DNA of 64,000 nt, taken from the NCBI GenBank assembly GCA_023052935.1, contig CM041294.1, forward strand, positions 87,218,616 to 87,282,615, in the 5' to 3' direction. Origin of the DNA: Piezodorus guildinii (Eukaryota; Arthropoda; Insecta; Hemiptera; Pentatomidae). A program made the translations under genes and the position numbers. The notes under the pieces were generated by a model. The model had not been told where the DNA came from. It ran no database searches and was given only the letters and a program-made list of their open reading frames with translations. Below are positions 11,135 to 22,269 of this stretch, in pieces. The number at the start of each line of letters is the position of its first letter. Position 1 is the stretch's first letter.

Positions 11135-11690
11135 TTTTTTTTTTTTTTTATATTTATTTATTGGAATTTACAACTGTATAACAAGTAATACAACAAGTAA
11201 ATTTGAATGAAACATAAAAAAGGCATGAAACACATGTAGAGAAGCTTCCCAATGGAAGAACTCTAAAAATATTCTAAACTAGAAGGTCCCGGGGCCATCT
11301 CCTTTTCAGACGCCTCGGAGGATTGTCAGGAATTGAAGAGGAAGAAAGGATTAAAACGAAAGGATTAGGGTGGGAATGGAGTTTGTCATGGAAGGATTGA
11401 TACCTCGTACGGGCCAAATCAGCAACATATGGGACATTAAGGTCTTTATGGAAGAGTTTGTTGGTGACAAAGTGAGGAGCATTGAGGATTTTACGAAGGA
11501 TTTTGGACTGAAGGGATTGGATACGAGAAGAATTCGATTGTTTAGTAGAGCCCCAGAGCTCAACTCCGTAAGTCCATATTGGTCTTATGATAGTCATGTA
11601 GATGAGTCTTTTGTAGTTAAGTGGAAGATTAGAACGTTTGTCTAGTAAGTGTTGAAGTAGTCGAAAAAGTCGTGCAGCTTCTTGTAAACT
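11135..11690 (-). pseudogene. Jockey ORF2 C-terminal fragment (minus copy)
   Basis: The open frame 11597 to 11274 encodes the conserved C-terminus: IIRPIWTYGVELWGSTKQS, SKILRKILNAPHFVTNK, and the terminal RRLKRRWPRDLL. The 3' UTR with 'acaactgtataacaag' and an A tail (T run 11138-11150) lies below. It faces the plus-strand copy at 11722 head to head. 5'-truncated; not functional. Confidence 0.8.
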
Positions 11691-11721
11691 GAAATTTAAT
11701 ATTTAAGACCCTCATATAATA

Positions 11722-12255
11722 CATGAACGACAAGAAACAACTCGCAGATACCGTTTATCACAACACTTACTTGATAAACGATCAAAACTCCCTACTTACG
11801 ACATAAAACTAATTAATATAACCATTCTTAGACCAATCGGACATCTGGCATTGAGCTATGGGGCTCTACTAAACCATCAAATTCCTCTCGTATCCAATCC
11901 TTGTAATCCAAAACCCTACGAAAAATCCTCAATGCCCTTTATTTTGTTACTAATAAAATCATCCATACAGACCTCAATATCCCACTAGTTGCAGACTTTG
12001 CCCAAATTCGACACACCTCTTTTAATTCCAAACTACCGGCCTATACAAACCCGCTTGTCTGTAAACTCCCATCACCATCTCCTCCTGATAATCCACCGAG
12101 GCGCCTGAAAAAAAGGTGGCCTTGAGACCTGTTAATAAAATAATCATTACAGTGTTACCTAAAAGAATGATTGAAGTGCTACCACTGGCTAGCTTCTTCA
12201 CAAAACTATTTCATGCCATATTGTAATTTTAGCCCTTTTACTTGTTGTATATAAC
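11722..12255 (+). pseudogene. Jockey ORF2 C-terminal fragment (plus copy)
   Basis: A frameshifted C-terminal region with the same landmarks as its neighbour: 'gaacgacaagaaacaactc', 'gagctatggggctctac', and 'ccgaggcgcctgaa' near the protein end. It ends around 12253 with 'tacttgttgtatataaca', the family 3' UTR. Together with 11135-11690 it forms an inverted pair of about 0.5 kb arms. Confidence 0.75.
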
Positions 12256-12418
12256 AGATGCTAAATCCTGTGAAAACTCAGGCCATTCTAATTGGTTCCA
12301 ATTCCCTCCTCAGATTCAATACCACATTTCCAAGTCTCACCCTTAATGATCACCCTATGACCTTCACCTCCTCAGTCAAAAACCTGGGTATTACCATTTA
12401 CCAAACCCTTTTCTGGAA
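12256..12418 (+). pseudogene. Older LINE reverse transcriptase, 5' piece split by RTE insertion
   Basis: Encodes LNPVKTQAILIG, TFTSSVKNLGITI and TLFWN, the region after the palm of a CR1/Jockey-like reverse transcriptase. The frame is broken at 12418/12419 by the RTE element and resumes at 15552. The stretch 12403-12418 is the left copy of the 16-bp TSD. Confidence 0.75.
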
Positions 12419-12509
12419 CTCCGCCAATGGAAATAGTTATACTAAGGCCATTGCCAGTCCCAAGCCTGGATAAAGGAGGAGGGTTGGGTCATGGGCTGAC
12501 TCCCCATGA

Positions 12510-14264
12510 AACGTAAAAAAGTACAATGTTACGAATACTCAACAAAGCCTCGGATGTAGAATTGATTCACGGAAACGACATGGACCTCGGAAACGGACAT
12601 ACAAAATTGGCACATGGAATGTACGGACCCTATATCGAGCTGGAGCTTTTAAGGAACTTGCTGATGTGTCCCAGAAGAGTCGCTTAGACGTTTTAGCTGT
12701 ACAAGAGATGAGATGGACTGGTAAAGGAGATATAAAGGGAAAGAACTTTACGATGCTATATAGTGGGTCAGAAAACAGACATGAGTTTGGAGTAGCGTTT
12801 ATGGTCTCCAACAGAATAAAATCTGCAATCCTTGACTTCCAACCAATTAACGAAAGGCTTTGCAAACTACGCATTAGAGGGCATTTCAGGAACATTAGTT
12901 TGATTTGTGTTCATGCACCCACCGAAGAGAAGGATGAGGAGGTGAAAGATACCTTCTATGAACAATTAGAAGCTGCTTATAATACCTGTCCCAACTATGA
13001 TACGAAAATCGTACTAGGAGATTTCAATGCGCAAGTCGGGAAGGAGATAGAGCTGAGACCAACAATTGGAGCGCATAGCTTACATCAAGTGACGAATGAC
13101 AATGGACTAAGGATGGTAAGTTTTGCAACCGTGAAATCCATGGCAGTCATGAGTACTATGTTCCCTCATAAAAAAGTGCACAAAGAAACATGGCACTCAC
13201 CAGATGGTACCTCTGCAAGCCAAATTGATCACGTACTGGTTTCCACCAAAACTTTTAGCTGTGTAAATGATGTACGATCATATAGAGGATATGATGTTAA
13301 CTCCGATCACTACTTAGTAATCATAAAAATTCACCAAAAAATAAAATGCTCTACAAAGAAACCAATGCCCCGAAGTGAGCAGTGGAATACAGAACGCCTC
13401 GGGACTGAAGAAGAGAGTGATAGATTTACCGAGAAGTTCCACGAGACAGTTATGAGCATACCAGTTAGTGAAGGTACGGATACTATTGAAAGTAGGTGGA
13501 GACGCATCAAGACAGGTTTAACGCCGTCTGCAAAAGAAGTGTGTGGAGTAAAGAAAAGAAGACATCGTAACGGTTGGTTTGATGAAGAATGCGAGCAGGC
13601 TGTCCAGATAAGGAATGAAAAAAGACTAATCTGGATTAGTAGAAATACACGGCAGAGCTTCAAGCAGTACAAAGATGCCAGGAAACACGCGAAGGGATTG
13701 GTTAGGAGAAAAAAGAAGGAATCACTAATGAAGCAAATCAAGGACATAGAAAACGCAAAAAGAAAAAATGAATCACGCAAATTCTACAGATCGGTGAATC
13801 ACATCAAAAGCGAACCGACTAGGAAAGGAAACCTAATAAGGGACGACCAGGGTAAAATGCTAATGCTGGAAGAAGAGGTACAGGAAAGGTGGCGACAGTA
13901 TTTCAGGAACCTGCTGAACCCAAGAGATTCGGAGATCAACCAGGGAGATCAACCACAGTTACCATTGAGGACAAATGAGGATGACTTGGAAACCATTCCA
14001 CCAGATGTAGAGGACATCGAAGACATCCTTAATAAACTCAAAAATAATAAAGCCCCAGGTAATGATGGACTACCCGCAGAGTTGTTAAAAGCGGGACATA
14101 ATGAAGTTGCAAAGGAACTGCAGGAACTGGTAGCGCAGATATGGGAAGAGGAACGTCTGCCTGAAGAATGGAATAAGGCTCTTGTAGTGCCCGTGTACAA
14201 GAAGAAGGGCGAGTCAACAATATGCAGCAACTATCGGGGGATTAGTTTGCTAAGTGCGGCATAA
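12510..14264 (+). pseudogene. RTE ORF, endonuclease and first part of reverse transcriptase
   Basis: The frame is open from 12510 (after a TGA at 12507) but its first ATG is at 12666. Upstream of that ATG it already reads IGTWNVRTLYRAGAF, the first endonuclease motif, so the ATG at 12666 is too late to be the native start. Later motifs, numbered from that ATG, are LAVQEMRW (10-17), LGDFNAQVG (117-125) and NSDHYLV (212-218), the APE-type metal and catalytic positions. After a charged linker comes the reverse transcriptase start, with NKAPGNDGLPAELLK and NYRGISLL. The frame then hits TAA at 14262-14264 because a single base is missing relative to the frame that follows. Only the endonuclease half could be made from this frame. 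Confidence 0.85.
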
Positions 14265-15523
14265 AAATTTTCTCCATAACCATTTATAACAGGCTCCTCT
14301 TATATGTAGAACAGAAACTGGGCGACTATCAGGGTGGTTTTCGGCCCAATAGGTCCACTATTGATCAAATCTTCTCCCTGAAGCAAATCTGTGAGAAGAT
14401 GAATGAGTTTCAGCAGACTACCTGGATGTTGTTTGTCGGTTTTAAGGCCGCCTATGATACCATAGTTAGGAGTAAGCTCGTAGTAGCCATGCATGAACTG
14501 GGACTACCATGTAAACTAATTCGTTTAGTAAAATGCACAATGGCAAATACAATTTGCCAAGTTAAATGTTGTGGGCTATCGGAGCCGTTTGAAGTAGAAG
14601 GTGGTCTGAGACAAGGAGATCCAATAGCTCCTCTTCTGTTCAATATAGCTCTGCAAGTCATCATCAATAGGGCGGAATTAGAACAGCAAGGGACAATATT
14701 TACGAAGATGTCTCAAATTCTCGCATATGCAGATGACGTGGTCATTATTGGTAGATCCCTGCCGAGCATCAGAGCGGCCTTTGAAGCAATGGACAAGGAA
14801 GCAGGAAAGATCGGCCTAAAAGTCAACGAGCTGAAAACAAAGATAATGGTAATAGGCAAACGAATGGACCAAAGGCAGAGTCATTATGAAATGGGACCCT
14901 ATAAAATAGAACTGGTAAGAAGTTTTCAATATCTAGGCTCTATTATAAATGATGACCTGAAGGAAGAAGAAGAGGTAAGGAAGCGTATAGCGGCTGGTAA
15001 TAGAGCCTATTTTTCCTTATCAAAGATATTTATAAGCAAGCTATTGAGCCGCTCCACCAAACTGATGCTATACAAAACCCTTGTAAGACCAGTGGTTACG
15101 TACGGTGGAGAAACGTGGATCCTCAATAACAAAAATGTGGACCTGCTTGATAGGTTTGAACGGGTAATCCTAAGGAGAATCCTGGGAGCCGTATTTGAGG
15201 ATGGTCAATGGCGGCGGAGGAAAAATAAGGAATTGTTTCAGCTCTACCAGGATATCAGTATCTCCTCTCATATTAAGATACAGAGGTTAAAATGGATTGG
15301 GCACGTGATGAGGATGAACTGTGATAGGGTTGCAAGTAGAGTGTTCAGGAATGTTCCGGATGGCCGGCGCCGCCGTGGCAGACCGAAGGGTCGATGGAAG
15401 GATGGAGTAGGGAAGGATCTTAGACAGCTCGGGATCTCTCTGAGAGGAGCTGAGGATCGAGAAGGATGGTTGGCGACTGTTGAGCAGGCCAAGGGCGGCC
15501 TCATGCGCCTGTTGAGCCAGTAG
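14265..15523 (+). pseudogene. RTE ORF, reverse transcriptase palm to C-terminus
   Basis: Continues the same gene in another frame after the frameshift; the longest ATG-initiated stretch is 14399-15523. Residues counted from 14399: FVGFKAAYD (12-20), GLRQGDPIAPLLFN (69-82), AYADDVVIIG (109-118), then a thumb with YKTLVRPVVTYGGETW, and a C-terminal block LKWIGHVMRM and RRRGRPKGRWKDGV. Motif A normally begins with a catalytic aspartate (DFKxAYD); here it is glycine, codon GGT at 14438-14440. YADD is intact. The stop TAG at 15521 is followed at once by GAA repeats. The copy is dead from both the frameshift and the lost aspartate. Confidence 0.85.
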
Positions 15524-15551
15524 AAGAAGAAGAAGAAACCCTTTTCTGGAA

Positions 15552-16130
15552 ACCCCATATTGCCCAAATTTCCCGAAGAACAGTAAGTACCCTCAAATAT
15601 TTCCATCCCGCTATCTTCCAATATCCATCCATAATCTCCTTGTATCCGCACTTATTTTCCCCCACTTTGACTATTGCTGCTTAGTATATGGTAGCCCGAT
15701 AGTGCTTGAGGACAGGCTAAAACGAATCATGAACATATTTTTAAGATTTGTCCTCAGTACTCCGAAGAAGTCTTATGTAACCCATTTTTACGGCGAGTTA
15801 AAGTGGCTCCTTCCCTCGATCCGCAGACAATATTTCCTAGGATTATACCTTTACCAAATCAGTAACTCCCAACACCCTCCATACATTCACAGTCTCCTCC
15901 AATTAAAATCTTCAGTCCATTGACTTGAAACAAGATCGCGTCATTGCGACCTTTACTTTCCTACCCATAGAACTAAAACTTTAGATCGTTCTTTCCTGCT
16001 CCGCTACTCTATTTTCTGGAATTCTCTACCTATACATATCCGCCATGCTGCCTCTCCCTCCTCTTTCAAATCCCAACTTTTCCAATACATTTTATTATCC
16101 AAAAAAAACGTTTAACACTGAGATATTTAT
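15552..16130 (+). pseudogene. Older LINE reverse transcriptase, 3' piece
   Basis: Resumes the frame broken at 12418: WKPHIAQISRRTVSTLKY, PHLFSPTLT, then after a frame change DRLKRIMNIFLRFVLSTPKK and FLGLYLYQISN, and a C-terminal RYSIFWNSLPIHIRHA. The order matches the C-terminus of CR1/Jockey-like elements. It contains stops and a frame change. The related stretches at 41900-42180 and 57260-57360 show that the family is dispersed. Confidence 0.7.
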
Positions 16131-17084
16131 ATTCCTGACATCACACATTGAAAGAAAAGTAATATTTGTTCATGGTCTATATTTAAACGATGTAATCTAT
16201 TAATTTATATTTAAATTAGTTATACACAATATTTTCTAAGAATTGTTTTTATTTTATTTTATCATTGTACATATTTTTTTTTGTATATATGTGTGTGTGA
16301 TATACACACATAAATTAACCCATAAATGTAATTAGTAATTAATTATGTTCCTTCTCTCTGTTGGCGAGACATGTATATTTAAACTGTACAAAGCTGTTAT
16401 TCTTAGGGGACCCAGTCCCAGAATAGAACTTATTTTCTATTCTATATATTGTATATGCAGTTGTAAAAATCATAAAAATATATTAAAAACACAAATATAT
16501 ATATATGTGTGTGTGTGTGTGTTTATTATCTAAGGCCTGGGGCGTTCCAGGGGACTTTTGATAATAATAAATTAATTGATGGGCTGGGTTTTTCAATTAA
16601 TTGTGGACTGTATATTTGAATGGGTTATATTTGTTGCTATTGCTACATATGGTATAGAGGGGTTAGTATCCTAATCTATTGTACATATCTGTATTTCTTT
16701 TCCCCTTCGTCCTCTTATCTCTCGGCCCATGGGTAGGTGGGTTCCTATGGGTTACTCCTCCATGATGAGGCAAGTATGCATGGTAATAATGTTAAATAAT
16801 GTTTTTTCCACTGTTGGGCACATGTGCTCACTTCACTGCAAGTCTCTCACCAAGATGCTTACCTGCATGGGGGTCTTGCCAATACCTGCCAATTTTGGCA
16901 GAGATCCCTTCCTCTATATGCCCCTAGATGACGTTGTTATGACACTAATGAGGACAGCGTCTACTAGATGGCAGCAATGAAGTGTTAAGGACCCTGTTCC
17001 CTTAACAATATATATAATATATAAAAGAGCTCTAAATATTTTGATTAAATGCGCAAACAATAAACAATTTAATGGTGTTAAATA
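16131..17084. other. No gene; short shared repeat and TG microsatellites
   Basis: A block near 16360-16470 (ttattcttaggggacccagtcc, described only in part) matches 47400-47500 and may be the 3' end of the LINE just upstream. TG/TA microsatellites lie at 16286-16310 and 16494-16522. An 83-codon ORF at 16729-16980 has no recognisable protein features. Confidence 0.4.
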
Positions 17085-17540
17085 TGGTATAGGTTTCATT
17101 CTGATTAAAAAAATCTTACATTTCGATTTTTTAATATTATTTTCGTTCTATAAAGTACCTTCGTAAAAATAAAACATATCATCTTATTAGATTTTATAAA
17201 AAAAACAAAAAAACTTGACCACAAGTTGAACAAATATGATATGACCAAATAAAGAATAAAAGAGCAATCATATTTTTATTTTTTTAGACAAATTTTTGTT
17301 TTCCGTTGGAAAGCTAAAGAGTTTAGAAAATGTTTTATCCCATATAAATTATAAAGTAAAATGCCGAGTAGGACATAAACTTAAATTATTATTTTACATA
17401 ATAAATTTATATTGTTACAATATTTATTTTAAATCATCTTTCCAACGAAACTCAATTTAATTCTTTAACGTTTTTTCAAGTCTAATTTTATTTAAAAGTT
17501 CTTAAGTTAATTTTAACTGGGAAGGTAAGTGATTTTTTAA
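17085..17540 (-). repeat. Family M repeat, partial copy
   Basis: Minus-strand blocks typical of the family: 'ggtttcattctgatt' at 17090, 'ccgttggaaagctaaag' near 17302, and 'ggaaggtaagtga' near 17520. Both termini are decayed. Confidence 0.5.
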
Positions 17541-18112
17541 TGTGGTATTTGAATTATATTTGTTCTTTTATAATATTCAAGATTTTTATTTTTTTAATTT
17601 AATTTTTATATATTAATTAATAAATGAAAAATACTCTAAATTCATCCGGGATTGAGCTAAATGAGATGCTCCGAACCTTGATTGAATATTCATCGACGGC
17701 CAAGTCTCCATTAATAACGGCGGGGACCATTCATTAATATATTAATTCGATTCCTCAAACAAATCGATTTTTTAAAGTTATCGCACTAATCAGTTCGATT
17801 ATCAATTAATAAAAACTCGTAAATTACTAATTAACTCATCGGAAAGACTAATCAAAGAAACATTGCAGAAAATGCGAAGAAAAATTATAGTTCAGTGGTA
17901 TAAACCAACCAGAGAAGGGAAAAAAAACAGATATACCAGGAATTTCAAGGAAATAAAGGTTTTTATGTTAAAGAAAAATTCGAAAATTGAAGTTGCATAG
18001 ATAGAAAAAGCAAACTAAAGCACGCAGATATAATGAGGCGAAAATAAGAGAAAAGGGAATACAAATAAAGTAATGATATTTGTGAGGTCTATGAGGCCAT
18101 AAGAAAATAAAA
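17541..18112. other. No gene recognised
   Basis: AT-rich sequence with no protein or RNA signature that I can identify. The 84-codon minus-strand ORF at 17968-18222 runs into family M and H2 sequence, so it is a chance frame. Confidence 0.4.
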
Positions 18113-18247
18113 TCTGGGGTGCGCAACACAGAGCTTTCACCTGCCTCCTTTGTTAGAAATAATTGAAGAATTTTTACTTTCTGGAAGGAATTAGTCCGGG
18201 TGGCGGTCATTAAATGAAACAACTAAATAGTTTCAACTATTTTATTG

Positions 18248-18293
18248 TTTGCCAACGTTTCGACCCCCTTTGTGGGTCATCATCAGGGCTAAA
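18248..18293 (-). ncRNA. Hammerhead ribozyme motif, left arm of H2
   Basis: On the minus strand the order is: stem I strand TTTAGCC, box CTGATGA, stem II GACCC/GGGTC with a 7-nt loop, box GAAAC, GTT, and the returning stem I strand GGCAAA. Stem III between GAAA and the cleavage site is only one C-G pair with no loop, so activity would probably need a dimer. Such minimal stem III hammerheads are known from PLEs. Predicted cleavage is after GTT. Confidence 0.75.
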
Positions 18294-18671
18294 GGTACAA
18301 AAGAATAGGTAGGATAGAAAATACGTAGGAAAAAAGGTAGTATGGAAAGTACGTACTGATTTATGGACAGGGTCTGACAACAATAATGACAATAACAATT
18401 GTCACAATGTATCGGTACGTATCTCCACTCTACTTCATATTTTTATATATCATATTTCATGTAAATTATTGATACCTGTCTAAATTATGTTTAGTGAACA
18501 TTTTTATTTTTTCTGTATAACACTTTCATTATTTTACTATGGTCATTGTATTTTAATTAAGTTTTTTTTACATATACAGTTCTTCTGTTATTTTTTAATA
18601 CCGACGTTCTCTAGCTAAATAGGTTATATAATATTGTATGTAATGTCATTGAAATTATATTCTTTTGTATC

Positions 18672-18717
18672 TTTAGCCCTGATGATGACCCACAAAGGGG
18701 GTCGAAACGTTGGCAAA
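18672..18717 (+). ncRNA. Hammerhead ribozyme motif, right arm of H2
   Basis: Mirror copy of the left-arm motif, with CTGATGA at 18679-18685, stem II 18687-18691 pairing 18699-18703, GAAAC at 18704-18708, and stem I GCC/GGC closed by UUU/AAA around one bulged A. All invariant core positions are present. It faces outward, toward the right end of the element. Confidence 0.75.
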
Positions 18718-18827
18718 CAATAAAATAGTTGAAACTATTTAGTTGTTTCATTTAATGACCGCCACCCGGACTAATTCCTTCCAGTAATTCTCAACGGTCA
18801 ACTAATTACATCCACAATTTTTACTTT

Positions 18828-19670
18828 CACTTACCTATACTTACCTATATACGAAATATACAGTAAGGGAAAGTATTACGATCGTGAACATTTTTGAATT
18901 CCAGTTTCCAACGGAAATACACATCTTAGGGTCCCCTGTCTGTGTGTGTGTGGAGAAAAGAAAAGTCCTATGAAACTGAAATTTCATATTTAAGATGTTA
19001 CAGCAACTTTTTTATCGAAACCAGCTGACTGGAAGATCTATCTACTTTACACCATGCATTTTGTACCTATTTACGATTTTCTCAAAAACGGCCCTGACGA
19101 TTTTGATTAAACTCTATATAACGATGTAAAATCTAATGGGCTTTAACATCATGTAAGTTCCATTCTGATTGAAATAGTCTGACAGGGCTTAAATTATTGA
19201 AGTATTTTAAATTTTCTTTCTCTAAAGTACCTTTAATTCTGTACATTTAAAAAAACTGATAACACCATGTTAATTACATTGATAAATAAAGGGAAAATAT
19301 GCAAGATGAGCGAATTTTACAAACAACTAAAGGAGAAAAGGGCAAACATATTTTTATGCAATTTTCGTGTTTTTTTTTAATAAAAGAATAGTTATAATGC
19401 TGTATAATATACCGTTGGATAGCTAAAGATTTTAGAAAAAATAACATCTAATACACTGAATATTAAAGGTTAATGGAAAGTGATGAAAAGCCGATAAAAC
19501 TAACTGATTATTGTAGATAAAAATATAATAGATTATTTAATGAAATTCAAAATAATTAATTCTTTAACAATTTATTTGTATCTTTAAATGTATTTACAAA
19601 TTCTTAAAATGATTTTAACAACGGAGGTAAGTGAAAGTCGTGTGTTGCGCGCACCAGATTTTTTTAATTT
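18828..19670 (-). repeat. Family M repeat, good minus-strand copy
   Basis: Starts with 'tttcacttacctatactt' and 'aagggaaagtattacgatc', and ends with 'caacggaggtaagtgaaagt' then 'cgtgtgttgcgcgcaccaga' at about 19618-19660. It is among the best preserved copies for defining both family termini. The first bases overlap the right TSD of H2. Confidence 0.65.
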
Positions 19671-19904
19671 TTAGAGAATTAATTATATTGAGTAATATTT
19701 TATTAAATAATCTATTATATTATTATCTACGACAATCGGTTAGTTTTGTCGGTTTTCATCACTATTTATTAACTTTTACAATTTTGTGTACAAGATAATA
19801 TTTTTACCAAATGTTAAGAGTAAATGGTTAGTTAAAATTTACTCTCCATGGAGATAAAGACTGGCCCCTCACGAAATTATTCCTCTGAAATTAGCTATAA
19901 CAAA

Positions 19905-20076
19905 AAAAAAAAAGCCTCAGCCATTAGGACCACAGGAGGGTCTCCATAACCTAGGGTTGCCTACCGTCTGTATTAACAGAATAAATAATATTGTGCCATA
20001 GCCGGCAGAGTAGTTTGAACCCAGGACCCGGAGAGCAATATACTAGTTCTCTAACCACTAGAACATGCCGCTCCCT
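19905..20076 (-). mobile_element. tRNA-derived SINE, family S1 copy 2
   Basis: Read on the minus strand from 20076: 'gggagcggcatgttctagtg' resembles a tRNA 5' half with an A box, followed by a B-box-like GGGTTCAAAC. The body 'tattctgttaatacag' and a 'ggagaccct' block match copy 1 at 152-335. It ends near a T/A run at 19902-19912. Confidence 0.65.
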
Positions 20077-20659
20077 CAAGGTATGACATTTTAGTAAATT
20101 TATTGATTTTAACCTGTAAAGAAAAGAGGGATTACTGGCGAAATCATAATGCCGTGAGCAATGGCTTGATCGTAATCAAACTTCTTTTTCGGTTGTTGCA
20201 AAAGGGCAATTCATCACGAATGTGTATAATATACATAGTATTACTTATATTTTAGAAATACATTTTTGACGACTTAGTTACAGAACAATTATTTTTCCCG
20301 TTAGAAAAGCTAAATTGCAATTTATTTTACTTTTAAACCTTTAGGAATGACTGCCTTAAATTGTATTAAAAACCGTATCTAAATCTGTCGGTGGTTTAGA
20401 AGGAGTTAGCGGATACCAAGAATCGCTGTATCATTTTATATAAAGAGATATTGTAAGTTTTCATAAGTGTGTTTTTATAATTTTTAATGCGTTATTTAGT
20501 TATCACGAACTCCAAAAAAGATGCTATATGAATTCTTAACTTACTGCGAACAATTGTAAAAATTTTAAGCGAAGTTGTCAGCGCTTTTTTCTGCTTTCAT
20601 TGACCCAAAGGAAGTTTTATTTATAATGCTCGTCATGACTCTTCCCGTCGGACCCAAGA

Positions 20660-20880
20660 AAAGTTTAAAGAACTTTATGGGTTCATGCTCTTGTTTCATC
20701 CACCATATAGACCAGACCTCGCACAATCGGATTACTAATTATTTGTTTCTTTAAGGGAAAACATTTGATAACTTTGCGGAAGTTGAAATCGCGGCCAAGT
20801 GTCCATTGAAAGCCATCGCAAAGAATGGTATAAGCGTTGGATCGAGAAGTTGCTTTTTCACCCCTCTTATATGTCAGATA
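20660..20880 (+). pseudogene. mariner-type transposase C-terminal remnant
   Basis: A decayed frame reads FHPPYRPDLAQSDY (matching the HPPYSPDLAPSDY block that carries the last catalytic aspartate in mariner transposases), then a stop, then LFVSLRENIDNF-like residues. Further C-terminal similarity is weak. It is independent of the mariner remnant at 5.9 kb. Confidence 0.6.
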
Positions 20881-21924
20881 TTAATATTTTGGCAAGGTAA
20901 CCTCTTCATTTTTTACTTAAAAAAAAAAGATATGCGATTAAAAAAAATACAGTCAGATCGTAATAATCCTTACATTAGGATGAAACCTTTAGGTAGGAAT
21001 TATTACGATCTACTACTACCATCACGCAAGATTAAATTTCTGAAGTGGGAAAAGTTTCTGTTGGACTTCAAAGTTGAGTTTAAGACGTCTTATTATCCGC
21101 ATCACAAATTCATGTAAACGGAAAACTTGAAGAGCCAGAAGATGAGTGCTTTAAGCCGGATCAAAGGGAGGAGAAACTTGTGGAAATTACAACGGAAGCT
21201 TTTCTTCGTTTTGTTTAAATTATGTATCTACTCTTCACCTCCCAGCAATGACCTTTAATTTACAATTGTTCAAACATTAGAATTTTCCGGGAGAAATTTC
21301 TGGGTATTAGCATAAAATCAGTTTTCATAGAAACATCTATATTTTATTAAATAATAATAAATGTTTTGCCATTCCAGTTTTATATGGTTAATCGTTTTAT
21401 GTAAATGTATATTTTTAAAAATTCATTTAACGTCATACTCATGCTACTATATCTAATGGTACATATTCATATAGGTATAACACCATTATAATGAGCAGAA
21501 GAAAATAAAATTTAATCTGAAAAAATATTTCTTTTCTATTGTTTTCACCTTCAATCGGTAACCAAAATCTTTCATATTTAATATTAAATTATTTTCTTTC
21601 AATAATAATAAGTGAAATCGGTTAATAATTTCTATGAAACAATGTTTTTCATAAATGTACTTTAGGAAGGAACTAAGAAAAACTGCATTTAAAAAATTAA
21701 ACCCATTTGGATTAAAACTTTTTATTAAAATTTTGTTTTTATTCACCCCACCCTTACCTTTGAAGGCTATACAGAGGATCCTCGGACCAGAGGGTAAGGT
21801 TTTTGGGATTAATGCCGATATAAAAGTTAACCCGGGCACCGAGACGCAAACTCGTAATTTTTTGGTTTCATATTTTTGTTTATCTGTGGTAGCTAGTCAA
21901 CGCTTCTTCAAATTCAAATAAAGC

Positions 21925-22260
21925 TCATTCATGCAACATTACTCTAAACACAGACCTTCACATACCAACAGTCAACGAACAGATAAGGACCCTCTACAAA
22001 CGTGTTCACGACACGGACATACTAACACAATGATAAAGACAACATGGCCAATACCGACATGCCTCACAAAAACCGTCAAAGGCTGAAAATGAGTTGGATG
22101 AAAGACCTCCTGTCATAAACAGGAAACAAGAAGAGATGCCTCTACTATAATACTCTATCCATATATAGTCTACCACGCTACAAGACCAAAACCAACTCCA
22201 TCCTATTCACCGGTTGTCCATGTAGTTGATAGTGATGAATAAACACATTAAACTTAAAAA
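21925..22260 (+). pseudogene. Jockey subfamily b, C-terminus and 3' end
   Basis: The plus strand contains 'ccaacagtcaacgaacagat', a degenerate protein end (the SWMKDLLS block near 22092) and an A-rich tail at 22250-22265. It matches subfamily b copies at 8540 and 51.1 kb. Several frame breaks. Confidence 0.6.
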
Positions 22261-22269
22261 AAAATAAAG

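Larger units (their letters stand above)
12419..15535 (+). mobile_element. RTE-type non-LTR retrotransposon, near full-length (3117 bp)
   Basis: Flanked by perfect 16-bp direct repeats AAACCCTTTTCTGGAA at 12403-12418 and 15536-15551. It carries a single-gene layout (AP endonuclease then reverse transcriptase), a very short 3' UTR, and a (GAA)n tail directly after the stop codon at 15521-15523. About 3.1 kb with a short-repeat tail fits the RTE clade. It is inactive as read: one frameshift near 14263 and a catalytic substitution. The long identical TSD indicates a relatively recent insertion. Confidence 0.9.
18181..18815. mobile_element. PLE-derived symmetrical element H2 with two intact hammerhead motifs
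   Basis: Inverted arms of about 128 bp at 18181-18308 and 18657-18784 are nearly identical: both begin 'ctggaaggaattagtccggg' read inward. Direct repeats AATTTTTACTTT at 18169-18180 and 18816-18827 bracket the element, giving a 12-bp TSD and a length of 635 bp with 31 bp beyond the right arm. Each arm carries a complete hammerhead core. The centre (about 350 bp) is AT-rich and non-coding. Resemblance of the 'gcggtcat' terminus and ribozyme block to the PLE at 49.2 kb suggests it is a non-autonomous PLE derivative. Confidence 0.8.

Noticed and set aside
12666..12668. ATG at 12666 as the native start of the RTE protein
   Set aside because: The first endonuclease motif lies upstream in the same open frame, so the true start must be earlier or lost.
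13331..14230. Minus-strand ORFs within the RTE element
   Set aside because: They are antisense shadows of the endonuclease-reverse transcriptase gene.
16729..16980. 83-codon ORF as a host gene
   Set aside because: No recognisable domain, signal or splice context; composition is not distinctive.
20806..21117. 103-codon ORF after the mariner remnant
   Set aside because: Only its first few residues could continue the transposase frame; the rest is A-rich low-complexity coding without similarity that I can support.
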